Program-made: the position numbers and the translations under genes
Notes under the pieces: generated by a model
What the model saw: the letters and a program-made list of their open reading frames with translations, nothing else
Told to the model about the DNA's origin: nothing
Database searches by the model: none
Origin: Actinomadura sp. NBRC 104412
GTDB lineage: Bacteria; Actinomycetota; Actinomycetes; Streptosporangiales; Streptosporangiaceae
Reading direction: 5' to 3'
DNA length: 64,000 nt
NCBI RefSeq assembly: GCF_030269515.1
Contig: NZ_BSTM01000025.1
Coordinates: 62,001 to 126,000 of the forward strand
Shown: positions 1-9,215 of the stretch, piece by piece
Numbering within the stretch: position 1 is the first letter of the stretch
How the letters are laid out: every line of letters starts with the position of its first letter

Positions 1-82
1 GCTGACGGTGGGGGCTCGGTTGAGGATGCTGAGGAGGAAGGGAGATCTCCGCTCGGGAGGTGGGCCGGTGCCTCCGGAAACC

Positions 83-1759
83 ATGGTTCCCATGCGCGGC
101 CACGAGGCGTGGCGGCGGACGTTGGCGGTGAAGGAGCGGTTTCTGGAGGGTGGGGATCCGGATCTGCTGCCGCCGGAGGACTGTGGGGTGCGGCGGGAGA
201 TCGTGCTGTCGTGGCGGCGGTCGCTGCTCAGCGGGGTGGACGCGGCGGCCACGGACCTGCCCAGGGACGAGGCCGCCGTCCCGCCGGAACGGCTGGTGCG
301 GGCGGCGCGTCCCGTGATGGACCGCCTCGAAGCGGAGATCGCCGGGTCGCGGGTGTGGGCGTTCCTGGCCGACGGTGAATGCCGGCTGGTCCGGCATGTG
401 GTGGGGGATCCGTCGCTGGTGCCGCAGTTGGAGGCGCGCGGGGTGTTCCCCGGGGCCTGGTTCGCCGAGGACGTGGTCGGCACGAACGGCCTGGGCACCG
501 CGGTCGAGCAGCGGCGGCCGTTCATCGTCGCGGGCAGCGAGCACTTCCGCGCGTACGAGAGCGAGGCGACCACCGCGGGCGCGCCGGTGCGCGACCCGGC
601 GACGGGACGGCTGGTCGGCCTGCTCAACATCAACTGCCGGTACGAGTCCACGAACGGGCTGCTCCTGCCGCTCGTCACGGAGCTGGCCCGGGAGATCGAG
701 GCGCGGCTGCGGGCCGGTGCCTCGGCCGACGAGCGCGCGTTGCTGGAGGAGGTCGTGCGGGCCTCGAAACGGTCGCCGCAGCCGGTCGCCGGGCTCGGCG
801 AGGAGCTGTTCATCGCCAACCCGGCCACCCTCACCCTGCTGGACGGCGCGGACTACGAGCCGCTGCGGCGATGGGCCCGCGAGGTCTCCGCCTCGGGACG
901 GGAACGCACCTCCAGGCTGCGGCTCGGCTCCGGCCTGGTGGTGTCCGCGCGCTGCCGCCCGCTGTCCGGCTCCGCGGCCGTGGTGAGCCTGACCCCCATG
1001 ACCGCGACCCACCCGCCGTCGCCGTGGCAGCGCCTGCTCGACCAGGTGGAGCGGGCACGCGCCACACGGCTGCCCGTGCTGCTCAGGGGCGAACGCGGCA
1101 CGGGGAAGACCGTCCTGTCCCGCCGCCTGCACGAAACCGGGCCGCTCACGGTCGTCGATGCCGCCGTGGACCCGCTCCCCCCGGCGCTGGACGAGGGCAC
1201 GGTCGTCCTGCGGCACCTCGACGCGCTGCCACCGGAACGCGCGGCGCCCGTGGCGGCACGGCTGGAGTCCGCGCGGGCCCGCCTGGTCGCCACGGCCTCG
1301 GAACGGGAGCCCGGCGACGGCCTGCGCGCCCTCCTTGAACGGTTCCCCGTCGTCCTGGACGTGCCGCCGCTGCGCGAGCGGATGAGCGACCTGCCCGCGC
1401 TGGTCAACGAGATCATCGCCGAGCTGCGTCCCGGGACGCCGCGTCCGCGCTGCACGCCGGACGCGCTCGCGGCCCTGGCCGAGAGCCGGTGGCCGGGGAA
1501 CCTCCGCCAGCTCCGGCAGGTGGTGGCCACGGCCCTGACCCGCTCGCTGTCCTGCGACATCACCGTGGACGACCTTCCCGGCGACCATGGGCGTCCCCGG
1601 CGGCTGACCAAGCTGGAGAGGGCGGAACGGCACGCCCTGCTGACCGCGCTCCGTGACGCGTCCTGGGACCGCGAGGCCGCCGCCCGCGACCTCGGCATCT
1701 CACGGGCGACCATCTACCGCAAGCTCAAACGCTTCGGCATCAGGCCACCGCAGGGGTGA
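83..1759 (+). CDS. GAF / AAA-like / Fis-type transcriptional regulator
   Basis: Resembles AcoR-type activators. An N-terminal block with LSWRRSLLSGV is followed by a GAF-like sensor (FAEDVVGTNGLGTAVEQ), a shortened ATPase-like domain with a P-loop (GERGTGKT) and a C-terminal Fis helix-turn-helix (AAARDLGISRATIYRKLKRF). The GAFTGA loop that contacts sigma-54 is not seen and the central domain is contracted, so sigma-54-independent activation is inferred. The frame is open back to a GTG at 8 and possibly off the window; ATG 83 is chosen because the conserved region begins just after it. The stop lies 7 bases before the SDR start, so the SDR is the likely target or operon partner. Confidence 0.8.
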   Translation: MVPMRGHEAWRRTLAVKERFLEGGDPDLLPPEDCGVRREIVLSWRRSLLSGVDAAATDLPRDEAAVPPERLVRAARPVMDRLEAEIAGSRVWAFLADGECRLVRHVVGDPSLVPQLEARGVFPGAWFAEDVVGTNGLGTAVEQRRPFIVAGSEHFRAYESEATTAGAPVRDPATGRLVGLLNINCRYESTNGLLLPLVTELAREIEARLRAGASADERALLEEVVRASKRSPQPVAGLGEELFIANPATLTLLDGADYEPLRRWAREVSASGRERTSRLRLGSGLVVSARCRPLSGSAAVVSLTPMTATHPPSPWQRLLDQVERARATRLPVLLRGERGTGKTVLSRRLHETGPLTVVDAAVDPLPPALDEGTVVLRHLDALPPERAAPVAARLESARARLVATASEREPGDGLRALLERFPVVLDVPPLRERMSDLPALVNEIIAELRPGTPRPRCTPDALAALAESRWPGNLRQLRQVVATALTRSLSCDITVDDLPGDHGRPRRLTKLERAERHALLTALRDASWDREAAARDLGISRATIYRKLKRFGIRPPQG

Positions 1760-1766
1760 GGACACC

Positions 1767-2594
1767 GTGAGCGCACTGACCGACCTGAGCGGGAAGGTGG
1801 CCGTCGTGACGGGCGGCGCCTCCGGAATCGGCAGGGGCATCGCCGAGAACCTTATCGCCGAGGGCATGCGCGTCGTCATCGCCGACATCGAACGGGACGC
1901 CCTGAGCGAGACCGCCGGCGCCATCGGGGCCACCGCAGTCCCCTGCGATGTGAGCGATCTGGACAGCGTCCGCGCGCTGGCCCGCTCGGTCACCGGCCGC
2001 TTCGGCACCGTGCACGTTGTCTGCAACAACGCGGGCATCGGACCGATGGCGCGGATCGCCGACCTGACGATGGACGACTGGCACTGGATGATCGGCGTGA
2101 ACCTGTACGGGGTCGTCCACGGTGTCCAGACGTTCCTGCCCATCCTGCGCGGCAACCCCGACGGGGGCCACATCGTCAACACCGCGTCGATGTCCGGTCT
2201 GGTCGCGCCGCCTAGGCTCGGCGCCTACTCCGTCACCAAGTTCGGCGTGGTGGCGCTCACCGAGACACTGGCCGCCGAACTGGCCCAGGAGGGGTCCAAG
2301 GTCGGCGTGACCGTCCTGTGCCCGGGGACGGTCCGCACCAACATCCACGCGAGTTCGCGCAACCGTCCCGGGCATCTGCCCGCCGCCGGGCTCACCGACG
2401 TCGATCTCTCGGAGGACGAGAACCCGCGCTACCGCTGGATCGGGCCGAGGGAGGCGGGCGCGGTGGTGGTCCGGGCCATCAAGCGCGGGGACCTGTACGC
2501 ACTGACGCACCCCGACTGGTTCCCCATGGTCCGGAAACGCCACGAGCGGATCGCCGCCGCCTTCGAGGACGCCGCGGGTTCCGCCACCTCCTGA
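1767..2594 (+). CDS. short-chain dehydrogenase/reductase (SDR)
   Basis: Classical SDR of 275 residues. The cofactor loop TGGASGIGRGIA near the N-terminus, the NNAGIG motif and the catalytic AYSVTK (YxxxK) with upstream Ser in NTASMSG are all intact, so an active NAD(P)-dependent alcohol/carbonyl oxidoreductase is expected; the substrate is unknown. The GTG at 1767 is preferred because GAGGAC precedes it and the cofactor fold starts right behind it. It follows the Fis-type regulator by 7 bases and is probably co-transcribed with it. AcoR-like regulators commonly sit beside dehydrogenases, which fits, but the effector is not identifiable. Confidence 0.85.
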   Translation: MSALTDLSGKVAVVTGGASGIGRGIAENLIAEGMRVVIADIERDALSETAGAIGATAVPCDVSDLDSVRALARSVTGRFGTVHVVCNNAGIGPMARIADLTMDDWHWMIGVNLYGVVHGVQTFLPILRGNPDGGHIVNTASMSGLVAPPRLGAYSVTKFGVVALTETLAAELAQEGSKVGVTVLCPGTVRTNIHASSRNRPGHLPAAGLTDVDLSEDENPRYRWIGPREAGAVVVRAIKRGDLYALTHPDWFPMVRKRHERIAAAFEDAAGSATS

Positions 2595-2628
2595 GTTCGA
2601 GCCCTCCGGCGCGGGGTACCGCGTCGGG

Positions 2629-3528
2629 ATGCGGGTTCTGCTGACAGGGTGGCCGAGCTTCGTCCACGGAGAGGCGACGGCGGGGGACGTCCTGGCCATG
2701 GAGGCGGTGTACCGGACGTTGCGGGCGTCCGGCGCGGAATGCGACGTGGCGTGGAGCCCGGTGCTGCGTCCCGATGGCCTCACGCTGGAGCAGGCCGAAC
2801 CCGCCGGCTACACACATCTGGTGTTCGCCTGCGGTCCCGTGCACGGTGAGCAGGTGCGGTACCTGCACGAGCGGTACGCGCGGTGCCGCCGCATCGCCGT
2901 GGGCGTCTCGGTCGTCGACCGCGACGAGCCCGCCGCCCGGGGCTTCGACGTGATCCTGCCGCGCGACGCCCCGGGACGGCCGCCGCGCCGGGACCTGGCC
3001 GCGTACGTCCCGTCCGCGAGCCTCCCGCCGGTCGTGGGCGTCGTGCTGAGCCCGGGGCAGGGGGAGTACGGCTCCCGTGGACGGCACGACCGGATCGAAC
3101 AAGAGCTGGCCGGCTGGCTGAAAACCCGTGAATGCGCGCGGGTGCCGCTGGACACCCGGCTCGATGCGCGGGACTGGCGGCACGCCACCGGGCCCATGGA
3201 GCTGGAGGCCGTCCTCCGCCGGCTCGACCTGGTGGTCACGACCCGCCTGCACGGTCTGGTCCTGGCCCTGAAGAACGGCCTTCCGGCACTGGCGGTCGAC
3301 CCGATCGGCGGCGGGGCGAAGGTCACCGCGCAGGCGCGGGCGTGGGACTGGCCCGCGATCGTCACCACGGGACGGGACGACGCGCCGCCGTACCTCGACC
3401 GGGCCGCGCTGAACCGCTGGTGGGACTGGTGCCTATCCTCGGAGGGCAGGAACGCTCCGTCCGGGAGGGCACCCCGGGAGCCGTCGTTGCTCGAAGAGCT
3501 CGCCAGGGCGCTCGACCGCCGCCGCTGA
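2629..3528 (+). CDS. polysaccharide pyruvyl transferase family protein
   Basis: A 299-residue protein. The C-terminal segment TTRLHGLVLALKNGLPALAVD is the hallmark of the polysaccharide pyruvyl transferase family, in which members transfer pyruvate ketals to surface glycans. The N-terminal half has a Rossmann-like start (MRVLLTGWPSF). No signal peptide or membrane segment is seen, so it is probably cytosolic. The ATG follows the SDR by 34 bases without a strong Shine-Dalgarno. The next gene is a sulfotransferase, so the two may decorate the same glycan or lipid; that pairing is inference. Many actinobacterial family members have no proven pyruvyl-transferase activity. Confidence 0.7.
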   Translation: MRVLLTGWPSFVHGEATAGDVLAMEAVYRTLRASGAECDVAWSPVLRPDGLTLEQAEPAGYTHLVFACGPVHGEQVRYLHERYARCRRIAVGVSVVDRDEPAARGFDVILPRDAPGRPPRRDLAAYVPSASLPPVVGVVLSPGQGEYGSRGRHDRIEQELAGWLKTRECARVPLDTRLDARDWRHATGPMELEAVLRRLDLVVTTRLHGLVLALKNGLPALAVDPIGGGAKVTAQARAWDWPAIVTTGRDDAPPYLDRAALNRWWDWCLSSEGRNAPSGRAPREPSLLEELARALDRRR

Positions 3529-3635
3529 CGTCCTGACTGAAACTTCACTGATAATCGCCTCAACAAGGCGGTCCCGATCTTGGTTCTTGCGTAGGGTCTC
3601 GTGACCACCACGAGGCGTTCTAAGGATGCGGGAAA

Positions 3636-4478
3636 ATGCAGCGCGGCACAGAGGTGAGGAGGGCGCTCCGGCGCAGGGGCGCGCATTTGGTTGAGGCGTT
3701 CCGGCCACCGGGGGTGAAGCCCCCGGTCAGGGCCCCGCTGCCGGACCTGTCGGCCGCGCGCCTGGTGGAGTCGCCGGTGTTCGTGCTGTCGTCCCAGCGG
3801 TCCGGATCGACCCTGCTGCGGGTCCTGCTCAACAGCCACTCCCAGATCCGGGCGCCGCACGAGCTGCACCTCCGCACGCTGAAGGTCAGGCCCAGCAAGG
3901 ACTACACCGACGCGGTCATGGAGGCGCTCGGCCTGGAGATCAACGAGATCGAGCACCTGCTGTGGGACCGCGTTCTGCACCACGAGCTGATGCGGAGCGG
4001 CAAGCAGATCATCGTGGACAAGACCCCGGCCAACGCGCTGATCTGGCACCGGATCGCGTCGGCTTGGCCGCAGGCGCGGTTCGTGTTCCTGTTGCGCCAC
4101 CCCGCCGCCGTCGTGGAGTCGGTCATGGCCAGGCGGGACGGCGCCGAGTACGACGAGGTGGTCCAGGAGGTCCTCGACCACACCTCGGGCGTGGAGGAGG
4201 CGCGCCGCCACCTGGACGGGCTCACGATCCGGTACGAGGACCTGACCGCCGAGCCGGAGAAGGAGACCCGCCGGCTGTGCGAGTTCCTCGGCGTCCCCTG
4301 GGAGCCGGAGATGCTCGATTACGGCGACCAGGACCACGGCCCGCTCAAGCCGGTGTTCGGCGACTGGAGCACCAACATCAAGTCCGGCCGGGTCCAGAAG
4401 GCCCGTCCCCTTCCCAAGGACGAGGACGTTCCCGAGCCCCTGCGCGACATCTGCAAGATCTGGGGCTATATCAGCTGA
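3636..4478 (+). CDS. PAPS-dependent sulfotransferase family protein
   Basis: A 280-residue protein with a clear 5'-phosphosulfate-binding loop SSQRSGSTLLRVLL near residues 52-65, followed by a typical sulfotransferase middle (DKTPANALIWHRI, ARFVFLLRHPAAVVESVM) and the RYEDLTAEP motif. It should transfer sulfate from PAPS to a hydroxyl or amine on an unknown acceptor. AAGGATGCGGGAAA before the ATG serves as ribosome-binding site. The stop is immediately adjacent to the stop of the convergent glycosidase gene on the other strand (no bases between), leaving no room for a separate terminator. Confidence 0.82.
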   Translation: MQRGTEVRRALRRRGAHLVEAFRPPGVKPPVRAPLPDLSAARLVESPVFVLSSQRSGSTLLRVLLNSHSQIRAPHELHLRTLKVRPSKDYTDAVMEALGLEINEIEHLLWDRVLHHELMRSGKQIIVDKTPANALIWHRIASAWPQARFVFLLRHPAAVVESVMARRDGAEYDEVVQEVLDHTSGVEEARRHLDGLTIRYEDLTAEPEKETRRLCEFLGVPWEPEMLDYGDQDHGPLKPVFGDWSTNIKSGRVQKARPLPKDEDVPEPLRDICKIWGYIS

Positions 4479-7400
4479 TCAGAGGCTTGGACGGGACGGC
4501 GGGGCGGCCTCCTCGGAGATCCTGAGGGTCACCGGGCCGAGCAGCCCGGTGGTCCGCTGGCCCGCGAAGACGAAATGGGTCGGGCTGGTCTCGTCCAGGT
4601 AGGGCGCGAGGGTGCCGTAGACGACGATCTCGATCGCGTTGCGGCCCGCGCGGAGCGACGTGCCGAGGTCGACGACATAGGGCGAGCAGATCCGCACGCC
4701 CACCGGGTTCCCGTTCACCGTCACCTCGGCGGTGCCGCGGACCCGGCCCAGGTCGAGCTCGGCCCTCGCCGGGGTCTCCGGCAGGTCCAGCACGCGCTTG
4801 TAGCGGACACCGCCGCTGTAACCGGCAAGGCCCTGCTCCTCCCAGTCGCCGAGCCCGATCGTCCCCGGGCCGACGGTGAACTCGACCGGACCCGCCAGCG
4901 CCGCGCCCTCCTGGTGCCCGGGACGGGTCCTGACGCGCAGCTCCGCGGTCCGTTGCGCCGGCCGGTGGTCGCCGGGGAAGTCGATGTCGGGGCCGGTGGT
5001 GCCGAGGGGAACGCCGTCCAGGAAGACGCCGGTGATCTCGCCGCGTGCGGTGAGGCGCATTCGCGTCGCGCCGGGCGGCACGGGGAAGCGGAACGATTCC
5101 GTGCGGGACCGGGCGTCGGGAACGGCGAACGGCACCGGGAGGACGACTTCGTCGGCGACGCCTTCGCCATCGTCGCCCTCCAGCCAGCGCGCGCCGGACA
5201 AGGGGTGCGGGCGCCGGCGCAGGTGCAGGGCCGCCGGGTCGCCGTGCTGCGCACGTCGCGGAACGACCGGCACCGGGACGTCGTCGCGGGCCGCCTGCCA
5301 GGTGATGTCGGAGACCGCCGCGCCGTCCACCAGAACCGCGGGCGGGGTCGCGTTCTCGGTGAGGACGACGGTGAGCCGGCTCCCGGACACCTCGTAGCGG
5401 CCGACGCGGGGAGCCTCCTTCTCGGCGTAGGGGTCGAAACCGCCCTGGCGGCCGATCTCCACCCCGTCCACCAGGATCCGGCACGGCGCCGCCGAGGTCA
5501 CCTGGAGCGGACCGGAGCCGCGCAGCTCGGTGGTGAAGGCCACCCGCGCGCCGGGGCGGGGGCCGCCCCCCACGGTGATCCATTCGGGCCGGAGGCACCG
5601 GGCGGGGTCGGTCACGACCGACAGATGGCCGCGCAGCCGCACGTCGGCGTCCGGCACGAGCCGCACCTCCAGGAGATGCTCACCCGCGGGGAGGACCGCC
5701 CTGGTCACGGCCAGGTAGCCGTGGTCATCGAAGGGCACGGGATCTCCGTCGACGAGGATCTCCTTGGCGGCGGCGGCACCGACGACCAGGAAGCCGCCCT
5801 GCGCGGGCACGGTCGTCCTCGTGCGGAGGACGACCCGCCGCCCGGCCCCGACCTCGCCGAAATCCAGGAACTCCTCGGGCACGTGGCCCTTGGGACCGAG
5901 CGCGGCGCGGTGAACCGGGTCCTTGTGGATGCCCCGGCTGTCGGAGTACACCACGGGCCGCCACTGCGGATCGTCGTCCCGGCGCCAGACGCCATGCGGC
6001 CCGAAGGTCGCGAGGGCGGGTCGCCAGGGGCCGTCCCCCACCTTGTGCTCGAACTGCCGGCGCTCCAGAACCGGCATGGGGCCAGGCGGACGGGCGAAGT
6101 CGCCCCAGGTGTTGTCGAGGGTCGGAACCAGCTCCATGTCCCACGTGGAGCCCAGGTCGAGTTCGGCCATCCGGGGCGGGGACGGGAGCGCTTCCGGCTC
6201 CGCGTACCCTTCGCCCGGGAAGACCAGGAGTGCGGCGGGACCGTCGTCGAACGGGACGACCACCTCGGCCGAGGACGGTCCAGGGGTCGTCGGCAGTGGG
6301 CGCGGCGGCCCGCCGAAGGGGCTCACCAGCAAGGCCGGGCCCGTGACGCCGTGGACGCGGACCCGCAGGTCGCGGTGGTAACGGTCCGGGTCGAAGTCGT
6401 AGGTCACATCCAGCCAGCCCAGGTCGGCGCCGCGCTCGTCCGGGCGGCCGACCGACACGCGGCTGGCCATGGACTCGGCCGCGCTCAGGAACACCACCGT
6501 CGCGCCGTCCACCTCGCGGACCAGCGCGGGCACGGGCGCCTCCACCCGGCGCGCGGCGTGCAGGAGAGGGCCGAGGGATTCCACGTCCGGGACGGATTCC
6601 ACCAGTTCCGCGAGCCTCGCCACGGCCTCGCCCGCCTCCGGGTCGCCGACGCCGTGGAGCGGGACCGGGCCGACCGCGATGACCCGGCCGCCCCGCTCGG
6701 CCAGGGAGACCAGCCGCCGGGCCGTCTCCCCTTCGAGGACGGTGCAGGCGGGCAGCAGGACGGTGCCGTACGACTCGTCCGCGACGGTCAGCCGTCCCTC
6801 CGCCACCACGGCCCGCCGAACGGAGTCGTCATCGAGGACGTCGGCGTCCACCCCGAGCCGGTCGAGGACGCCGGGCACCATGGCGAACCAGGCCATGTCG
6901 CCCACCAGCGCCCGGTAGGTCTCCTGAGCCAGGGCGGCGGACTCGTCCACGCCGTCGAGCCGGGTACCGGCCTGCGCGGTCGCGGTCGGGAACAGCACGG
7001 CCACGTCGCACACATGGCGGCCCAAGGACAGGGCCGCGCACAGCCGGGTGACCGCTTCGGCGAAGACGCGGTGGTGCGCCCAGTAAGGCTGCCGCCAGTC
7101 CGTTGACGGCGGTGCCCACTCCCACCAGCCCGCCTTGGTCGAGTAGTAGACCGCGTGCGGGTTGTAGAGGGTGGCCCCCGCGCGCAGCCACGGCAGCAGC
7201 CAGTCGAAGGTCTCCTCCAGCGTCCCTCCCCACCCGCTGGAGTGGAACGCCTCGATCCAGACGCGGTCCCTGCCGTAGAGGTGGGCCAGGGACGAGTGGA
7301 TCTTCGCGTCGCCATGGTGGTCCGAGCCGGGCGCGCCGAACCAGCGGTGCGTCCGCGCGTAGTCGGCGTACAGCCTCACCCCGTCCACCGGATGCCCGGC

Positions 7401-8153
7401 GCGCGCCGGATCCTGCTGGTCGCAGCCGTGCAGCAGCCCGTGCCGCGCGTGCCAGCCGGCCAGCGGGCGGAAGAACGCCTCCTCGGCCAGCTCGGCCCGG
7501 GTCAGGTGGTAGTCGCGGCGGACCGTCCACGCCTCGTCGTCCTTCCACAACGACGGCAGGTGCGGGGTCAGGTCGTAGCCGCGGCGGCGCGCGAACTCCT
7601 CGGCGAACCCCTCGGTCCAGGTCGGCAGCGCGGGCAGCTCGTCCTGGAAGGAACCGACGATCACGTTGCCGAGCCGGTGCCCCAGCCGCCGCTCGAACTC
7701 GCCGTGGACGCGGTCGAGCAGGGCCGCGCACGCCTCCGCCGACAGGTAGTCGAAGCCGCGCGTGACGGTCGAGCCGTCCCGCTCCAGCCAGCGCCCGGCG
7801 AACTCCGGGACGTCCCGGACGAGCCTGGCCTGGAGATCGGCGCCGGAGAAGCCGAGCTGGTCGTAGAACCACAGGGACACGCCGAGCCCGGCGGCGTCCT
7901 CGCACACCCCGTCCAGCAGCTCCCACCAGGCGTCGGAGAAGAAGGCGGGCTCGTCGGCGTCCGACCCGAACATGGGGCCGGACGGGGCCAGGTTCATGAT
8001 CACCAGGTTGTGGACGCCGCCGTCGGTGAACCGTTCGAGCTGGTCCCGCAGGCGGCGGCGGTCCAGCCGCTCGCCGCTCCACCACCAGATCGGCGCGGGT
8101 GAGTACGCGCGGGGCGGCGTCTCCAGCACCTCCCGCAACCGCGGCGGGATCAT
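4479..8153 (-). CDS. GH106-like glycoside hydrolase (putative alpha-L-rhamnosidase)
   Basis: Very long (1224 residues). It opens with PPRAYSPAPIWWWSGE and LxxFxxGGVHNLVIMN, typical of the GH106/glycosyl-hydrolase-like family that includes alpha-L-rhamnosidases. Downstream are galactose-binding-like beta domains (for example DLGSTWDMEL and RAGRNAIEIVVYGTLAPYLDE). No signal peptide, so hydrolysis probably happens after import. Its ATG overlaps the stop of the upstream permease gene by 4 bases, so it is the last gene of the binding-protein/permease operon. Together with the GH78 enzyme at the operon head it suggests uptake and trimming of rhamnose-containing glycosides; substrate is inferred. 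Confidence 0.75.
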   Translation of the reverse strand: MIPPRLREVLETPPRAYSPAPIWWWSGERLDRRRLRDQLERFTDGGVHNLVIMNLAPSGPMFGSDADEPAFFSDAWWELLDGVCEDAAGLGVSLWFYDQLGFSGADLQARLVRDVPEFAGRWLERDGSTVTRGFDYLSAEACAALLDRVHGEFERRLGHRLGNVIVGSFQDELPALPTWTEGFAEEFARRRGYDLTPHLPSLWKDDEAWTVRRDYHLTRAELAEEAFFRPLAGWHARHGLLHGCDQQDPARAGHPVDGVRLYADYARTHRWFGAPGSDHHGDAKIHSSLAHLYGRDRVWIEAFHSSGWGGTLEETFDWLLPWLRAGATLYNPHAVYYSTKAGWWEWAPPSTDWRQPYWAHHRVFAEAVTRLCAALSLGRHVCDVAVLFPTATAQAGTRLDGVDESAALAQETYRALVGDMAWFAMVPGVLDRLGVDADVLDDDSVRRAVVAEGRLTVADESYGTVLLPACTVLEGETARRLVSLAERGGRVIAVGPVPLHGVGDPEAGEAVARLAELVESVPDVESLGPLLHAARRVEAPVPALVREVDGATVVFLSAAESMASRVSVGRPDERGADLGWLDVTYDFDPDRYHRDLRVRVHGVTGPALLVSPFGGPPRPLPTTPGPSSAEVVVPFDDGPAALLVFPGEGYAEPEALPSPPRMAELDLGSTWDMELVPTLDNTWGDFARPPGPMPVLERRQFEHKVGDGPWRPALATFGPHGVWRRDDDPQWRPVVYSDSRGIHKDPVHRAALGPKGHVPEEFLDFGEVGAGRRVVLRTRTTVPAQGGFLVVGAAAAKEILVDGDPVPFDDHGYLAVTRAVLPAGEHLLEVRLVPDADVRLRGHLSVVTDPARCLRPEWITVGGGPRPGARVAFTTELRGSGPLQVTSAAPCRILVDGVEIGRQGGFDPYAEKEAPRVGRYEVSGSRLTVVLTENATPPAVLVDGAAVSDITWQAARDDVPVPVVPRRAQHGDPAALHLRRRPHPLSGARWLEGDDGEGVADEVVLPVPFAVPDARSRTESFRFPVPPGATRMRLTARGEITGVFLDGVPLGTTGPDIDFPGDHRPAQRTAELRVRTRPGHQEGAALAGPVEFTVGPGTIGLGDWEEQGLAGYSGGVRYKRVLDLPETPARAELDLGRVRGTAEVTVNGNPVGVRICSPYVVDLGTSLRAGRNAIEIVVYGTLAPYLDETSPTHFVFAGQRTTGLLGPVTLRISEEAAPPSRPSL

Positions 8154-8977
8154 CCCTTCAGCCCGCTGGCGAAGCCCTTGATGACGTACCGCTGGAGCAG
8201 CAGGAACACCACCAGGATCGGCAGGGCGGCCAGGACCAGGCCGGCGAAGACCAGCCCGTTGTCGGACACGTACTGGCCGACGAAGGCGTACACCCGCACC
8301 GGCACCGTCTCCCGCGTCGAGCCGCCCAGGTACAGCAGCGGCGTGAAGAAGTCGTTCCAGACGAACACCGCGTTGAGGATCAGCACGGTGCCGGTGATGG
8401 GCCGCAGCAGCGGGAACACCACCCGGGTGAACGCCTGGAAGTGCCCGGCGCCGTCGATCAGCGCGGCGTTGGCGTAGTCGGAGGGCAGCGCCCGGATGAA
8501 CCCCGTGTACAGGAAGATCGTGAAGGGTAGCTGGATCCCGGTATAAAAGATGATCATCCCCTGGAAGGTGCCCAGCAACCCCGCCGCGTCCACCATCTTG
8601 AACAGCGGGATCATCCCGAGCTGGAACGGCAGCACGATGCCCAGCAGGAACAGCACGTACAGCCCGTACCCCAGCCGGGTCGCGCGGCGGGCCAGGAAGT
8701 AGGCGGCGAACGACCCGATGGCGATCAGCGCGATCAGGCTCGCCACGGTCACCACGGTGCTGTTGAAGAGCGCCGGGCCCAGCTCGGCGCGCGTCCAGGC
8801 CCGCGAGTAGTTCTCCAGCACGGGGCTGGTCGGCGGCGCCAGCGGCGACTCGGCCACCTGCCGAGGGTTCTTGAACGACAGCGTGACCAGCGCGTACACC
8901 GGGAACAGAAAGGCGACGGCCACCGCGATCATCACCAGCTCCAGCCCGAACGTCCGAAGCCCGTACCGGAAGCTCAT
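8150..8977 (-). CDS. carbohydrate ABC transporter permease (CUT1, MalG-like)
   Basis: A 275-residue inner-membrane protein with about six hydrophobic segments. The EAA loop that docks the ATPase is visible as YANAALIDGAGHFQAFTRVV, with the typical end LLQRYVIKGFASGLKG. It pairs with the permease at 9201-10157 and the lipoprotein at 10154-11434. No ATPase gene is present; in actinomycetes a shared MsiK-type ATPase encoded elsewhere often serves such systems. About 220 bases holding an 87-bp repeat array separate it from the first permease, unusual inside an otherwise tightly overlapping operon. Confidence 0.9.
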   Translation of the reverse strand: MSFRYGLRTFGLELVMIAVAVAFLFPVYALVTLSFKNPRQVAESPLAPPTSPVLENYSRAWTRAELGPALFNSTVVTVASLIALIAIGSFAAYFLARRATRLGYGLYVLFLLGIVLPFQLGMIPLFKMVDAAGLLGTFQGMIIFYTGIQLPFTIFLYTGFIRALPSDYANAALIDGAGHFQAFTRVVFPLLRPITGTVLILNAVFVWNDFFTPLLYLGGSTRETVPVRVYAFVGQYVSDNGLVFAGLVLAALPILVVFLLLQRYVIKGFASGLKG

Positions 8978-8995
8978 ACCGCCCCCTCGCTGCGC

Positions 8996-9215
8996 ACGGG
9001 AGACGGCAGTCCCTTGCTGCGCTGGGTCATGCTGTCTCTTGTTTTTTCTGGGGGGGCGACCCCCCAGGCCCCCCGCACGTGTACGGGAGACGGCAGTCCC
9101 TTGCTGCGCTGGGTCATGCTGTCTCTTGTTTTTTCTGGGGGGGCGACCCCCCAGGCCCCCCGCAGATGTACGGGAGACAGCACTCCCTCGCTGCGCTCGG
9201 TCATGCTGTCTCCCG
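8996..9215. repeat. 87-bp tandem repeat array with hairpins between two permease genes
   Basis: Two full copies of an 87-base unit begin at 8996 and 9083, and a shorter diverged copy at 9170. Full copies contain CTGGGGGG-GCGA-CCCCCCAG (8-bp stem, 4-base loop) preceded on the + strand by a T run. The third copy has perfect 12-base arms CGGGAGACAGCA (9171-9182) and TGCTGTCTCCCG (9204-9215) around 21 bases. Its right arm lies inside the end of the permease gene on the minus strand and supplies the final codons and TGA. 87 is a multiple of three. Not a CRISPR: there are no spacers. Confidence 0.9.

Noticed and set aside
3529..3635. Terminator formed by CGCCT-CAACA-AGGCG after the pyruvyl-transferase-like gene
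   Set aside because: Only a 5-bp stem and no T run; too weak to annotate.
4575..7106. Very long open frame on the + strand opposite the GH106-like gene
   Set aside because: It is the antisense shadow of a GC-rich gene: low-complexity Arg/Gly/Ala/Pro protein with no family motifs.
8996..9215. CRISPR array
   Set aside because: Repeats abut with no unique spacers, the unit is 87 bases, and no cas genes are present.
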